Shown here: one piece after another, positions 34,152-43,182 of the stretch | How the letters are laid out: every line of letters begins with the position of its first letter | Position numbering within the stretch: the first letter of the stretch is position 1 | Origin: CAYOUV01 sp963790075 | GTDB lineage: Bacteria > Chloroflexota > Anaerolineae > Anaerolineales > Villigracilaceae | Direction of reading: 5' to 3' | Assembly: GCA_963790075.1 (NCBI GenBank) | Contig: CAWBNG010000005.1 | Coordinates: forward strand, 62,001-126,000 | DNA length: 64,000 bases | The notes under the pieces: model-generated | Told to the model about the DNA's origin: nothing | Databases searched by the model: none | Seen by the model: the letters and a program-made list of their open reading frames with translations, nothing else | Translations under genes and position numbers: made by a program

Positions 34152-35618
34152 TTATGGATTCAAGCTGATGACGTAGGCAATCACGTCCGCAATTTGCTGC
34201 TGGGTCAGGTCGCCGTTGTCGCCCCAGGCCGGCATCGATATGGCCGGACCAGATCCCTCGGGGGTGGACCCGTGCTGGATGAACAGGTCAAGGTTGTAGG
34301 CAAAGGTTTTGAAATCGGTATTCACCAGAGTCGGGTCGATCGGGTTCAATTGTGGGACAGTCCCATCGGTCGAACCAGGATTGGTAACGCCCTGCTTGCC
34401 CTGCGTACCGTGGCAGGCCACACAATTGCTCTGGAAGACCTGCGCACCGGCGGTCGGATCGCCCGTCAAATTGACCGCGTTCCCGGGTCCGCCCGGGTTG
34501 GACGGCCGCGCGATATCCTGCCCACCGGATGAACTCGATGCAGCCGTGGCTGCCGGTGCCTGCACGCCATTCAACCCGGTGACGTAGGAGATCACGTCCG
34601 CAATTTGCTGCTGGGTCAGGTCGCCGTTGTCGCCCCAGGCCGGCATCGATATGGCCGGACCAGATCCCTCGGGGGTGGACCCGTGCTGGATGAACAGGTC
34701 AAGATTGTAGGCAAAGGTTTTGAAATCGGTATTCACCAGAGTCGGGTCGATCGGGTTCAATTGTGGGACAGTCCCATCGGTCGAACCAGGATTGGTGACG
34801 CCCTGCTTGCCTTGCGTACCGTGGCAGGCCACACAATTGCTCTGGAAGACCTGCGCACCGGCGGTCGGATCGCCCGTCAAATTGACCGCGTTCCCGGGTC
34901 CGCCCGGATTAGACGGCCGCGCGACTTGTTCACCTCCCGCACTGGGGGTAGGCACCGCAGCGACGGGAGTTCCTCCGGCTGCGCCTTGAACCGGCGCCCC
35001 AGCAAAAATGGTCGGCCCCTCCGGTGGAACGCTGGGAGGCCGTCCCAGGGGCATCAGTTTCTGGACGAAGAGCATGTCATGCAACTTGGATTGCAGCCAG
35101 TTACCACCTCCAAAAATATCCTGCCCTTTGGCAGTTGGTGGATTACGCAGAGCACCCATCAACATACCCTGGTAGCTGCTCAAATCCATGTTGGCCGAAG
35201 CGTTAGCGACGTCTGAGTTGTGACAGGTCGAGCACGACGAAGCGCCGGGATACCACAGATTGCCTTCGAGGAACAATGGCTGCACATCCTTAAATGTTGC
35301 CTGGCAATCCTGGCCTTTGTTATCGGTAAATGTGAACGTAGCAGTATCAGAATACCCGGACGAAACCCAGGCTCCGATCAGCTTTTCAGCCGTCACCTGG
35401 CATTTATTGAAGCCGCTGACAGCCGAGACATTGCGATCCGGCACGGGCAGCGTAGCGGGGATCAAGGTGGGGACCGGCGTCCGCACTACCGTTGTGGCAG
35501 CTTTGCGACATGAGAAGGAAAAACCACAGGCTGAGACGTATACGATGCTGCCCCAGACCAACAAGACGCCGAGGAAGCCGAGGATTACTCCATAAATAAT
35601 CTTTTTTACATCATCCAT
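34152..35618 (-). CDS. Membrane-anchored triheme cytochrome c with duplicated domain
   Basis: 488 residues from ATG 35618 (GGAGG box 7 bases upstream, just after the actE stop). An N-terminal transmembrane anchor is followed by a domain with CSTCH and two consecutive class I cytochrome c domains, each with CVACH. These two are almost identical in sequence, linked by a short Ala/Ser-rich stretch, and begin ARPSNPGGPGNAVNLTGDP. Distal Met ligands are plausible in AISMPAW. It is the last gene of the alternative complex III operon and probably carries electrons from the complex to an oxidase. Confidence 0.88.
   Translation of the reverse strand: MDDVKKIIYGVILGFLGVLLVWGSIVYVSACGFSFSCRKAATTVVRTPVPTLIPATLPVPDRNVSAVSGFNKCQVTAEKLIGAWVSSGYSDTATFTFTDNKGQDCQATFKDVQPLFLEGNLWYPGASSCSTCHNSDVANASANMDLSSYQGMLMGALRNPPTAKGQDIFGGGNWLQSKLHDMLFVQKLMPLGRPPSVPPEGPTIFAGAPVQGAAGGTPVAAVPTPSAGGEQVARPSNPGGPGNAVNLTGDPTAGAQVFQSNCVACHGTQGKQGVTNPGSTDGTVPQLNPIDPTLVNTDFKTFAYNLDLFIQHGSTPEGSGPAISMPAWGDNGDLTQQQIADVISYVTGLNGVQAPAATAASSSSGGQDIARPSNPGGPGNAVNLTGDPTAGAQVFQSNCVACHGTQGKQGVTNPGSTDGTVPQLNPIDPTLVNTDFKTFAYNLDLFIQHGSTPEGSGPAISMPAWGDNGDLTQQQIADVIAYVISLNP
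34169..34515. repeat. Tandem duplication in cytochrome gene, copy 1
   Basis: About 347 bases repeated at a 411-base offset (34580-34926). I count only a handful of differences, mostly silent, for example near 34291, 34389 and 34402. This indicates recent duplication or ongoing gene conversion. Confidence 0.9.
34580..34926. repeat. Tandem duplication in cytochrome gene, copy 2
   Basis: Second copy of the cytochrome c domain unit. The 64 bases between copies encode the linker and are not repeated. Confidence 0.9.
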
Positions 35619-35628
35619 ATCAGCCTCC

Positions 35629-36150
35629 CTACGGTTTCGTCTGTGCTTTGAGCGTGCGCAGGTAATTGACCACATCCCAGCGGTCACGCACGGTCAGGTT
35701 TTCGTTGAGGGCTGGCATCGCGCCCGGAACACCATTGCTGACGGTCAGAAACAGCGCACCGTCGCTTTTGGACTGCACCGCATCGCTGGTCAGGTTGGCA
35801 GGTTTCTTGTTTACCAGGAAAGCTGCGATGGGGCCATCGCCCTGCCCGCCGTCGCCGTGGCATTGCTTACAGTTGATCTGGAAAAATTCTTTACCGCGAG
35901 CCAAGGATACCTCGTCAGCTGGCACGGGATTGACTGGCGCTCCCATACCTGAGATATAGGCCGGGCCTTCGATAGGGATCGAGCGCGCCGGGACCGGCAG
36001 CGGATCTTCCATCGGCTTGAACGAGCGTTGGACTTCCATAAAACTAATGAAGTCAATGTGGATCACATCATAGGCCCATAATTCGAGCACCGCCAGCAGC
36101 GCGACAACGAGCAGACCGGCGATTAGAAGGCGCTTGTAAGCAGGATTCAT
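35629..36150 (-). CDS. actE: Alternative complex III monoheme cytochrome c (ActE-like)
   Basis: 173 residues: an uncleaved N-terminal membrane anchor (RLLIAGLLVVALLAVLELWAYD), a linker typical of ActE, and a cytochrome c domain with CKQCH and a possible Met ligand in VPGAMPALNENL. The start overlaps the actD stop by ATGA. It is a periplasm-facing electron exit subunit of the quinol:acceptor oxidoreductase. Confidence 0.87.
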   Translation of the reverse strand: MNPAYKRLLIAGLLVVALLAVLELWAYDVIHIDFISFMEVQRSFKPMEDPLPVPARSIPIEGPAYISGMGAPVNPVPADEVSLARGKEFFQINCKQCHGDGGQGDGPIAAFLVNKKPANLTSDAVQSKSDGALFLTVSNGVPGAMPALNENLTVRDRWDVVNYLRTLKAQTKP

Positions 36151-36671
36151 AGTTCTTGTGCCTCCTTGGGCTCGACTAACTCGGCACCCATCTCCTTCAT
36201 CGCCTTCTCAAACTCTCCCTGCCGTTCGGGCGGGCATTTGAAGAACACCGCGATCTTGCCATCACTGATCTCCGGTACGTAATCCATCGGCTCATAGGAT
36301 GGGAAACGGCTGTCCATAAACATGCCAATGAAGGAAAATCCCATCAAACCCAGCATGGTCATCTCAAAGGTAACGATCAGACCCGGTGGGATTGGGAACA
36401 GCGGCTGGCCGCCGACATGCAGCGGATACAGGTACGGGATACCATAGATCAGGAACACGCCAACAAAGATACCCAGGATTGCGCCAGACATGGCGATACG
36501 CGGCACGTTGGTCTTGACCCTTGGCCGACCAAGTACGCGCGTGGGGATCGGCACCCCCGAAATGACGTTCATCTGGTCATCAGGCAGACCCAACTCGCGC
36601 AGCTTCTCAATCGCCTCCGCAGCCGGGTCAATGTCCTCAAAAAGGGCCAGAAGTGTCGTTGGTTCAGACAT
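36147..36671 (-). CDS. actD: Alternative complex III subunit ActD (DUF3341)
   Basis: 174 residues from ATG 36671, chosen for its GAGGAG box. The N-terminal soluble domain (LLALFEDIDPAAEAIEKLRELG) leads to two transmembrane helices and a conserved C-terminal segment (FPSYEPMDYVPEISDGKIAVFF). This is the DUF3341/ActD pattern. It sits between actC and actE. Confidence 0.9.
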   Translation of the reverse strand: MSEPTTLLALFEDIDPAAEAIEKLRELGLPDDQMNVISGVPIPTRVLGRPRVKTNVPRIAMSGAILGIFVGVFLIYGIPYLYPLHVGGQPLFPIPPGLIVTFEMTMLGLMGFSFIGMFMDSRFPSYEPMDYVPEISDGKIAVFFKCPPERQGEFEKAMKEMGAELVEPKEAQEL

Positions 36672-36685
36672 ATCTTGCTCCTCTC

Positions 36686-38119
36686 TCAATCAATCTCGCT
36701 GACAGCCGGGATGATCGCTTTACCCACTTTTCGCAGGATGTGGGCTTCCTGACCTTCCTGGACTTCCCAGACAGGGATCAACGGAATCAGGCGCGATGCA
36801 AGCATGTATAACAGCATGAAAAACGCGAAGGTTCCGATGGTCAGAGGAATTTCAATTCCCGGCTTGTAGATGCGCCAGGTAAATGGCATACGGGTGATCG
36901 TCAGCGAGATCGGAATGATCACATAGCGCTCAATCCACATGCCGATGTTGATCACAATTCCAATGATCCCCATCAGCCAGGGCTTGCGCCTCCATTTCTT
37001 GTTCCACAAAATAGCCCAGGGGATGACGATGTTGCAGATCAACATGGTCATCCAGACCCAGGAGAGTGGGCCGTGCTCGTGGAAATCAAGCAGCAATTTC
37101 TCCCATTTGTCACCCCCATACCACGGCACCAAATAATCGTTGAAGAAGAAATAAGCCCAGGTGAACGAGATGATCAAGCTTAACTTCCCAAGAAAGTCGA
37201 AATGCTCAGGCCGCAGGAAATATTTCATATGCTTCATCGTCGAGCGGATGACGAACAGAACCAGCAGCACTGCCCCGATGCCTGAATGCAGCGCCCCAAT
37301 GACGAAGTAGGGACCGAAGACACTCGAAGCCCAGCCGGGACGGGTCGCCATGGCAAAATCCCAAGCCACGATCGTATGTACCGAGAACATGACCGGGATG
37401 ATCGCAAAGGCGAAGATATTCATGGCCGAATGCAGGTTCTTCCATTCGCCCTCCGTACCACGAAAACCCAAGGACAGAATTCGATAAACGTTCTTGCGCC
37501 AACCGGTTGAGCGGTCGCGCGCCATTGCCAGGTCAGGGAGAAGCGGCAGGAACAGGTACATGGTGCTGGCCAGCAGGTAGGTGTTGATCGCCATGAAGTC
37601 CCACATCAGCGGGGAGTGAAAATCAGGCCAGATGGTGCGCTGATTTGGGTATGGAAAGAGCCAGTAGGAACGCCAGACGCGCCCCAGGTGCATGAAGACG
37701 CTCAAACCAGCCTGCACCAGGCCGAAGGTAGTCATCAATTCGGCCGCACGCGTGAACGGGCGGCGAATCTCGACCTTCATGACCCGCAACAGCGCGGAAA
37801 TGAAGGTCCCGGCGTGGCTGATACCGATCCAAAAGACGACATTGGTCAGGAAGATACCCCAGTATGCCGGACGGTTTACACCGGCCACACCTAAACCCTT
37901 CGCAATCATGTAACCCCAGGCGCCGAAGAGGCAAGTCACCACCACCACAGTCAGCAGGATGGTCACCACCCAGAATTTCCAGTTGGTGGTGTGCATCAAC
38001 TCCATCACCATGCCGTTCATCTCGCCCCGCGGCTTGGGATCGAACATCAAATGCTCACGGGGGTCCTCCTGTTCTTCTTCCTGATAGGGACGCGACACGG
38101 CGTTAGCTGTTACGGCCAT
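36686..38119 (-). CDS. actC: Alternative complex III subunit ActC (NrfD-like)
   Basis: 477 residues, about ten transmembrane helices, with the NrfD/PsrC family blocks shared with the paralogue at 32203. ActC is the main quinol-binding membrane subunit, and four of its helices may form a proton path. It overlaps the preceding iron-sulfur gene by 17 bases, which points to translational coupling. Confidence 0.9.
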   Translation of the reverse strand: MAVTANAVSRPYQEEEQEDPREHLMFDPKPRGEMNGMVMELMHTTNWKFWVVTILLTVVVVTCLFGAWGYMIAKGLGVAGVNRPAYWGIFLTNVVFWIGISHAGTFISALLRVMKVEIRRPFTRAAELMTTFGLVQAGLSVFMHLGRVWRSYWLFPYPNQRTIWPDFHSPLMWDFMAINTYLLASTMYLFLPLLPDLAMARDRSTGWRKNVYRILSLGFRGTEGEWKNLHSAMNIFAFAIIPVMFSVHTIVAWDFAMATRPGWASSVFGPYFVIGALHSGIGAVLLVLFVIRSTMKHMKYFLRPEHFDFLGKLSLIISFTWAYFFFNDYLVPWYGGDKWEKLLLDFHEHGPLSWVWMTMLICNIVIPWAILWNKKWRRKPWLMGIIGIVINIGMWIERYVIIPISLTITRMPFTWRIYKPGIEIPLTIGTFAFFMLLYMLASRLIPLIPVWEVQEGQEAHILRKVGKAIIPAVSEID

Positions 38120-38858
38120 GGGGCGATCCTCCCTTCAAGTAAGTTACACGCGGCAGCGTGCCCAAATCTTCCAGCAGCTTGAAACCGCGATTATTGCGGG
38201 CTGCCTTGCTCACGCGGCTGTTCGGATCATCGATACGACCAAAGATGATCGCATCCGCCGGGCAGGCTTGGGCGCAGGCCGGCACCATCTCGCCATCCTG
38301 GATTTCGCGATTCTCGGATTGAGCCTTGTCCTCCACGCGGTGAATGCGTTGGATGCAGAAGGTGCACTTTTCCATCACGCCGCGCTGGCGGACGGTCACA
38401 TCCGGGTTGAATTGGTTGTTGAGCGGTTCGGGCCGTTCCCAGTCACGCCAGTTGAAGACCCGTGCCTGGTAAGGGCAGTTGTTGGCGCAATAGCGCGTTC
38501 CCACACAGCGGTTATAAACCTGCAGGTTGACATCTTCCGAAGCGCTGTGCACTGCCGCATAGACCGGGCAGACCGGTTCGCAGGGTGCGTGGCCACACTG
38601 CTGGCATAGCACCGGCTGGAACTCAGTATCGATCTCCGGATATTGGCCATCCCAGAAACGCTCAATGCGGATCCAGTGCATGGCACGTCCGTAAGCCAGG
38701 TCTTCTTCACCGACGAAAGACAGGTTGTTCTCCATCGCACAGGCAGCTACACAGGCTTGGCAACCTGTGCACAGGTCCTGATCGATGACCATCCCCCATT
38801 TCCCGGTATTGATCTCTTCAAAAACTCCTGCTTCTAAAGGCTGAACGGGATTATCCAT
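38103..38858 (-). CDS. actB: Alternative complex III iron-sulfur subunit (C-terminal half of ActB, separate gene)
   Basis: 251 residues with four ferredoxin-type cysteine clusters: CTGCQACVAAC, CQQCGHAPCEPVCP, CVGTRYCANNCP and CTFCIQRI...CAQACP. This is the PsrB/HmcB arrangement for up to four 4Fe-4S centres. In many complexes this domain is fused to the molybdopterin-like part; here it is a separate gene 19 bases downstream of it. There is no Tat signal, so it is likely exported with its partner. Confidence 0.88.
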   Translation of the reverse strand: MDNPVQPLEAGVFEEINTGKWGMVIDQDLCTGCQACVAACAMENNLSFVGEEDLAYGRAMHWIRIERFWDGQYPEIDTEFQPVLCQQCGHAPCEPVCPVYAAVHSASEDVNLQVYNRCVGTRYCANNCPYQARVFNWRDWERPEPLNNQFNPDVTVRQRGVMEKCTFCIQRIHRVEDKAQSENREIQDGEMVPACAQACPADAIIFGRIDDPNSRVSKAARNNRGFKLLEDLGTLPRVTYLKGGSPHGRNS

Positions 38859-38877
38859 TATTTATCTCTCCTCGACA

Positions 38878-41055
38878 TTACTGCTCTGAACCATAAACGC
38901 CCAACTTGCTTTCAAGCCGGGCTAATTCGCGCTTCTTGCCAGTCTTCTCAATCCGTACCTTGGTGGAGCCAAAAGCCAGGTCGCCGGCCTCGTTATAAGT
39001 CAGACTGAGCAGATCGACGGGATTCGCGCCGCGCCCTTCGGCGTAGCGTCCATAAGCGGTATGACCCTGCCCGAACGGGATCGCAATCGTATCGGGACGG
39101 ATGGCCGGATACTTATAAACTGACACTTCCACCGCCCCGGCCGGGGAGGAGATCAGCACGACATCGTCATTTTCGAGGCCCAACTCTTTGGCTGTGTCAG
39201 GATTAATCTGCACCCATGTATTCCAGGTCACGGTGGTGGTCGGATCGGGCACTTCCTGCAGCCAGGGTTTGTTAGCGCCTACATCGGCAATGACCGGTGA
39301 CAGGAACGGCACAAAATAGAACTTGCCATCACCCTCAAACTTGGGATCATCGACGTTCAGCGGCTGGCTGAGCACATCCGGGCCAGACGGAGCCACGCGG
39401 CTATCCTTGGTCTGCCACCAGCCGCCGTACTGCTGGAAATTGGCCTGGAAGGTATTGATCTCCGGGGCTGTAAAATAACCATCCTTGGCCTCCACCAGTG
39501 GGAGCAGCTTGTTCTGCAGAAACTCAACCTCATCCTTGAAGGAAAGTGTTTTCGCCAGATCGCCACCTGCCTGTTGAGCCGCTGCCAGCAGCACATCGAC
39601 CGTCGAGCGGGTATTGAAGAAGGGCACCACCGTCGGTTGTGCGCCTGAGAGCACGGGTAACTCGCTGCCGGTCTGAATGCGCTGGTAGCCCCAGGATTCC
39701 AATCCCTGATGATCGGGGAAAATATAATCAGCCTGCATGGCAGTCTCGTCCGGGAAGGTCGCAAATGAGATCACCAGCGGCACGCTCTTGAGCGCATCAT
39801 TAAAGCCCAGGGCATGCGGCAGGTCGAAAACCGGATTGACATTGTGCACAAATAACACTTTGACGTCGCCAGCTTTCAGCTTGTCCACGAAAGCGGACAT
39901 TTCCTGGATCGAGGCCGGGCGGTGATAGGAATCTGCGGTTGGAGCGCCTGGCGAAAGGTAGACACCACCCTCCTGACCGAAATTCCCCACCAGGGCGTTG
40001 AAGGCCAGCACGGCTTTGGCTGCCTGCAAACCGTTGACCTGACCGAGTGCCGCCCCACCGGGGATCGCCAACGGGTGATCGGCATCGGCAAAGATTTGTG
40101 CCAGCCGATCGAGCGTGTCCATGCTCACGCCGGAGGTCTTTGAGGCAGCCTGGACCTCCACAGCAGAAAAAGCCTGGGGCAGCGAAGATAAGCGCTTTTC
40201 AGCTACTAACCGGCCCAAAGCCAGGGCCACCAGGCCTTCGGTTCCGGGCTGAATCGGGATCCACTCATCCGCGTTGGCCGCCGTCTGCGACATAACCGCT
40301 TCGAACTGGACCAGGTAGCCGCGGCGACCAGCCTTCCCACGGCGCATGTTGGAATAATTACGCGTAAAAGCAACCGGGGAGAGCCAGGTCTCCAGGAAGT
40401 TTGCCCCGAAAGAAAAAGTCATGTCGGCGTTAGCCAGGTCAAAAAAGGGCAGGCCTGCCCCGCCAAGCATGTCTTCAGCCGCTTTCGATAAGGTGGCTCG
40501 CGACTCGAACATACCCAGAACCCCAAAACGCACCGGCGGGGGCGCGCCAATGGTGGTGGTCAGGTCGCTGACCAGGTCAAAAATATGATCCGGCGCCATC
40601 CCCATCAGGAACGCGATCCCGCCTGGATCGGTGTTTTTGAGCGCGTCGGCGACCACGCTGATGGCCGCCTCCCACTTCATGGTAGTGAATTTGCGCGAAC
40701 CGCGTGCAGACTGCTTAACCGGGTCCTGCATACGATCAGGGTTGTACAAGCCATGTAAAGTGGCCTGTCCGCGCGCGCAGGTCTTGCCCTGATTGACAGG
40801 GTGATTCGGGTTGCCTTCAACCTTGAGCGCACGTCCCTGCATGGTGCGCACCATAATCCCGCAGCCCGCAGAGCACTCACGACAGGTGCTGGCATAGTAG
40901 GTGCTCTGGCCGTTGTAAGTGTATTCCGGCATCTTGGTATATGGTTCGCGCGTGACATAGCGCGAGGCTGGACCACAGCCGGTCAACACAGCGGTCGCTG
41001 CAGCACCTGCACCGGCCAGTTTCAAAAAGTCTCGCCGGGAAATTTTTTCAGTCAT
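38878..41055 (-). CDS. actB: Alternative complex III molybdopterin-oxidoreductase-like subunit (N-terminal part of ActB)
   Basis: 725 residues with a twin-arginine signal (SRRDFLKLAGAGAAATAVLTGC, which also contains a possible lipobox). CRECSAGCGIMVRT resembles the N-terminal Fe-S site of the molybdopterin family. The rest has the DMSO-reductase fold signatures (GNPNHPVNQGKTCARGQA, NPDTAKELGLENDDVV). Homologues in alternative complex III contain no molybdenum and act as a structural and electron-transfer subunit. It is followed directly by the separate Fe-S subunit. Confidence 0.9.
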   Translation of the reverse strand: MTEKISRRDFLKLAGAGAAATAVLTGCGPASRYVTREPYTKMPEYTYNGQSTYYASTCRECSAGCGIMVRTMQGRALKVEGNPNHPVNQGKTCARGQATLHGLYNPDRMQDPVKQSARGSRKFTTMKWEAAISVVADALKNTDPGGIAFLMGMAPDHIFDLVSDLTTTIGAPPPVRFGVLGMFESRATLSKAAEDMLGGAGLPFFDLANADMTFSFGANFLETWLSPVAFTRNYSNMRRGKAGRRGYLVQFEAVMSQTAANADEWIPIQPGTEGLVALALGRLVAEKRLSSLPQAFSAVEVQAASKTSGVSMDTLDRLAQIFADADHPLAIPGGAALGQVNGLQAAKAVLAFNALVGNFGQEGGVYLSPGAPTADSYHRPASIQEMSAFVDKLKAGDVKVLFVHNVNPVFDLPHALGFNDALKSVPLVISFATFPDETAMQADYIFPDHQGLESWGYQRIQTGSELPVLSGAQPTVVPFFNTRSTVDVLLAAAQQAGGDLAKTLSFKDEVEFLQNKLLPLVEAKDGYFTAPEINTFQANFQQYGGWWQTKDSRVAPSGPDVLSQPLNVDDPKFEGDGKFYFVPFLSPVIADVGANKPWLQEVPDPTTTVTWNTWVQINPDTAKELGLENDDVVLISSPAGAVEVSVYKYPAIRPDTIAIPFGQGHTAYGRYAEGRGANPVDLLSLTYNEAGDLAFGSTKVRIEKTGKKRELARLESKLGVYGSEQ

Positions 41056-41079
41056 GTAAACAATCCTTTCAAGCCCGGT

Positions 41080-41634
41080 TTAATAATGACAAGTTCCGCA
41101 GTCGGTGAGCTTAGCCAATAATTTGGGATTATCTTTGGCGCGCTCACGATGACAGTTCAAACACCAACCCATGTTGACCCGCTGCTGGAGTTTTGCCGTG
41201 GTTTGGGTGCTCATATCGCCATGACAACTCTCACAGTTCAGTCCGGCAGCCAGGTGTGGCCGGTGGTTAAAATGTACAAAATCCGGAACCTGGTAGACCG
41301 GCACCCATTTGATCGGCTGGTTGTTATTCACGTACTTGGCCAGCTTCTGCAATTCAGGGCTGGTCTGGGTTTTGGCAATCTGTTGGTGGCAGCCCCAGCA
41401 CTTTTGTTCGGTCGGCAAACCGGCTGAAGCCTGGGTAAATGCACCCGGATGGCAGTACAGGCATTGGATGCCCAGCCCAACGTGCAGTTTGTGCGGGAAG
41501 TTAATCGGTTGTTCCGGCGAAGTCTGGGTCTGGTAAATACCCCAGCCAGCGCCTCCGATGACCGTTAGGAAGGCAATCACCAAAACCACACGCACGATGG
41601 GCTCTTTCAATAACGTTTTGATTCTCACGCCCAT
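41080..41634 (-). CDS. actA: Alternative complex III pentaheme cytochrome c (ActA)
   Basis: 184 residues with an N-terminal membrane anchor and five CxxCH motifs: CLYCH, CWGCH, CESCH, CLNCH and CGTCH. Additional His residues (FPHKLHVG, HFNHRPH) could give bis-His ligation as in the class III/c7 family. This is the heme content of ActA. It is 24 bases upstream of actB. Confidence 0.92.
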   Translation of the reverse strand: MGVRIKTLLKEPIVRVVLVIAFLTVIGGAGWGIYQTQTSPEQPINFPHKLHVGLGIQCLYCHPGAFTQASAGLPTEQKCWGCHQQIAKTQTSPELQKLAKYVNNNQPIKWVPVYQVPDFVHFNHRPHLAAGLNCESCHGDMSTQTTAKLQQRVNMGWCLNCHRERAKDNPKLLAKLTDCGTCHY

Positions 41635-41658
41635 TTCTGCTCCTCAAAGAGTTTGATA

Positions 41659-42621
41659 TCACTTACGTCTGCGCAGCACGAGGACGGCTGTCGCACCGAT
41701 CACGATCAGAATACTAAAAATGACCAGACTGCCGCCAAGTGTTCCCAACATAGCAACAATTCCGGTCAAAATACCCGTCCACAGATCGCTGGCCGGGCCA
41801 CCCAGCAGGGGCGACGGCTCGGAACCTGCTCCAGCCGGCCCGGGTTCGGCGACAGCAGAGCCGGTTGGCAGTGTTTGCGCGTACATTAATACATCTCGTC
41901 CGTCTGCCGGGGACCAACCCAGGTCATAGCCGATCGGCATTTCGGTTCCCGCCACCCCAAAACGCGTCCGGTGCAGGAAGCGATATGGGTCGCGGTTCGC
42001 AACCGACCCCAGGTATTCATCAATGCCTTCGGTGCGGAAGACAATCTTTTTACCATCTTCCCCGTGACACTCAGCGCAAGTGGATTGGAAAAGTTCTTTG
42101 CCATGTTCCAGATCCCCCCCGATCACTTTAAGTGAGGCTTGATCGATGTACTGTGAGTCATCGATCAAACCATTTTTCAAGAACACGGCGAGTTGTTGCA
42201 TAGAATTATCGTCCAGATATTTAGAAAAATTATGGGCCGGATCTTTATCGCCTTTCAAATGACCGACGATATCTGCCTCGGTCATATTTTGCGTGGTAAT
42301 GATCAGGCTGGGGAAACCAGTGTAATGCGAACCGCTCGCATAAGCTCCCGTATTGCCTTTGTAGTCCCAGCCATGACATTCGGAGCAGCGCCAGGTATCC
42401 GGGCCTGATCGAGAGTTGGTCGATTGGCGACTCCAGATGGGCATCTCTCCTAAAGGCGCTTCAACGCCAAGCACGGCGTACCACTTGTCATAAAGTTGTG
42501 CGCCCACGACCAAATCCGGATTTTCTTGTGAAAAATCGCGGGCATAAATAAATCCCGTCCCGATCAGCAGCAAGACGAGACCGAACAAACTTGCCCGAAC
42601 AAGACGTTTCATCGCATTCAC
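41659..42621 (-). CDS. Diheme cytochrome c with C-terminal membrane anchor, first gene of the ACIII operon
   Basis: 320 residues: signal sequence, two c-type heme motifs (CSECH at about residue 79 and CAECH at about 184), a Pro/Gly/Ala linker and a C-terminal transmembrane helix ending VLRRRK. It is a distinct subunit from ActA and ActE. Its place as first gene, 24 bases before actA, suggests a role in electron delivery for the complex. I know of no standard Act letter for it. Confidence 0.83.
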   Translation of the reverse strand: MNAMKRLVRASLFGLVLLLIGTGFIYARDFSQENPDLVVGAQLYDKWYAVLGVEAPLGEMPIWSRQSTNSRSGPDTWRCSECHGWDYKGNTGAYASGSHYTGFPSLIITTQNMTEADIVGHLKGDKDPAHNFSKYLDDNSMQQLAVFLKNGLIDDSQYIDQASLKVIGGDLEHGKELFQSTCAECHGEDGKKIVFRTEGIDEYLGSVANRDPYRFLHRTRFGVAGTEMPIGYDLGWSPADGRDVLMYAQTLPTGSAVAEPGPAGAGSEPSPLLGGPASDLWTGILTGIVAMLGTLGGSLVIFSILIVIGATAVLVLRRRK

Positions 42622-42885
42622 CTCTTTCGACGTGTCAATCGGGGCCCCACCAAGTCAATGATTATACTGCAATATTAAACCAAGATGATATTTTTGAGCC
42701 TATTTAGGCAAACATAACCTAATGTTTAGCTCACGATTAGATTTGAATTCTTATTTAGCTTTGCTTTCCGTGTAACATAAAAAAGACGGTTTAATCTTAT
42801 CATTCACACCGACCGATTACAACCATCGAAGCCTTCTTTTTGCCCGTGATATACTATTATATATCGTCACAAAGAGGCTTCTAAG

Positions 42886-43149
42886 ATGCGATTCCTGCCC
42901 AGCGCCATTCGCCCTATTGTTTTCCTGACCATCGGGAGCGGATTGGCTTTTATCAGTGCCGCGCTAAGCGCTCCCATCCAAACCCAACTGACGCCAACTC
43001 CGCCCGCGATCACACCCACCGCCACACCGCTGGTTCAACCCGGATCGGTCGCAGGTACGACAGACGGTATTTTACTAATCGCAACCGTGATTGTTCTGAT
43101 CGTCATTATTCCAATACTCTGGAAACGGAGCGCATGGTCGCACGCATAA
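42886..43149 (+). CDS. Small bitopic membrane protein, unknown
   Basis: 87 residues: a hydrophobic signal-like N terminus, a Thr/Pro linker (TPTPPAITPTATP), and a C-terminal transmembrane helix with a short basic tail. A GAGG box lies upstream and a terminator follows. It is divergent from the ACIII operon; no family is recognised. Confidence 0.6.
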   Translation: MRFLPSAIRPIVFLTIGSGLAFISAALSAPIQTQLTPTPPAITPTATPLVQPGSVAGTTDGILLIATVIVLIVIIPILWKRSAWSHA

Positions 43150-43150
43150 A

Positions 43151-43180
43151 AACTGCCCTCCGCAAAATCGGAGGGCAGTT
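43151..43180. terminator. Bidirectional terminator
   Basis: aactgccctccg / cggagggcagtt stem with a 6-base loop between convergent genes. Confidence 0.85.
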
Positions 43181-43182
43181 CG

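Noticed and set aside
34194..35216. Plus-strand frames repeated over the cytochrome gene
   Set aside because: Their repetition only mirrors the tandem cytochrome duplication on the minus strand; no CxxCH or other motifs.
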